A DNA stretch of 16,086 nucleotides from Bremia lactucae (lineage: Eukaryota > Oomycota > Peronosporomycetes > Peronosporales > Peronosporaceae): positions 2,048,970 through 2,065,055 of the forward strand of contig NC_090621.1 of the NCBI RefSeq assembly GCF_004359215.1. The letters run 5' to 3'. Position 1 is the first letter of the stretch. Each line of letters begins with the position of its first letter. A program made the translations under genes and the position numbers. The notes under the pieces were generated by a model, which worked only from the letters and a program-made list of their open reading frames with translations, was not told the origin of the DNA and did no database searches. Shown piece by piece: positions 15,893-16,086 of this stretch.

Positions 15893-16086
15893 CTACCGAC
15901 GGCCAAGTGTAAAGGGGCGGAAGTACACTTGGCACTCTGTCTGGTCAGTTTGAGCTGTTTCGAACACAAAGTGGCTCATTGTATCATTTATAACTTGAGA
16001 CGAATCTCGAGCCCTTTCTTTATTATTTCATTTGAGTAGTTGGATCGTGCAACTTTCGATACGCATCATTAATGCGCTCAAGTGTC
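15893..16086 (-). pseudogene. Module gene J, 3' end, unit 3, cut by window end
   Basis: The minus strand enters at the window edge in TLERINDAYRKLHDP, reaches the shared MK-stop TAA, and continues in another frame with NDTMSHFVFETARTDQ and YFRPFTLG to a TAG at 15893-15895. It is convergent with V, with 57 bp between the two stops, as in unit 2. The GPD/HPD position lies outside the window. Confidence 0.6.

Overview
This window is repeat-rich eukaryotic DNA. It best fits a filamentous organism such as an oomycete, less likely a fungus, but that is inference: nothing here fixes the species. The evidence for a eukaryote is a Ty1/copia pol with its LTR, a Ty3/gypsy reverse-transcriptase fragment, a nuclease-like gene of a type I know from eukaryotic dispersed families, a J-domain relative, heavy pseudogenisation and scaffold gaps.

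The dominant structure is a module of four degenerate genes that recurs at least four times. I name its parts A, B, V and J. A is a PD-(D/E)XK (restriction-endonuclease-like) protein of about 267 residues. B is a charged, coiled-coil-like protein. V is an unrecognised protein of about 240 residues with a basic/acidic C-terminal helix. J is a protein with a hydrophobic N-terminal half and a J-like domain in which HPD reads GPD. A 56-bp minisatellite unit (R) lies upstream of V. In the most complete unit (unit 2, 3149-7188) the order is J(+) > < V(-), R, B(+) > < A(-). Unit 3 (13323-16086) is the mirror image and runs off the window. Unit 1 (1-3148) has the same outline with internal inversions. 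Unit 4 (10435-12241) holds only V, R and J, with J and V on the same strand.

Layout: 1-3148 unit 1; 3149-7188 unit 2, inverted relative to unit 1; 7189-9283 a minus-strand Ty1/copia 3' half (379-bp LTR, polypurine tract, RT and RNase H) inserted exactly at the edge of unit 2's 5' block; 9284-10102 gap; 10103-10334 an isolated gypsy RT contig; 10335-10434 a 100-N gap; 10435-12241 unit 4; 12242-13312 AT-rich DNA with a large inverted repeat; 13323-16086 unit 3.

Almost every gene copy is broken. Several premature stops are shared between copies, so the module was already decayed in part before it was multiplied. Only A in unit 1 keeps a clean reading frame with both candidate catalytic acids over the part seen. 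No RNA gene, CRISPR array or intact host gene was found. Calls for A (nuclease-like) and J (J-like) rest on motif recognition by eye; V and B were not recognised.
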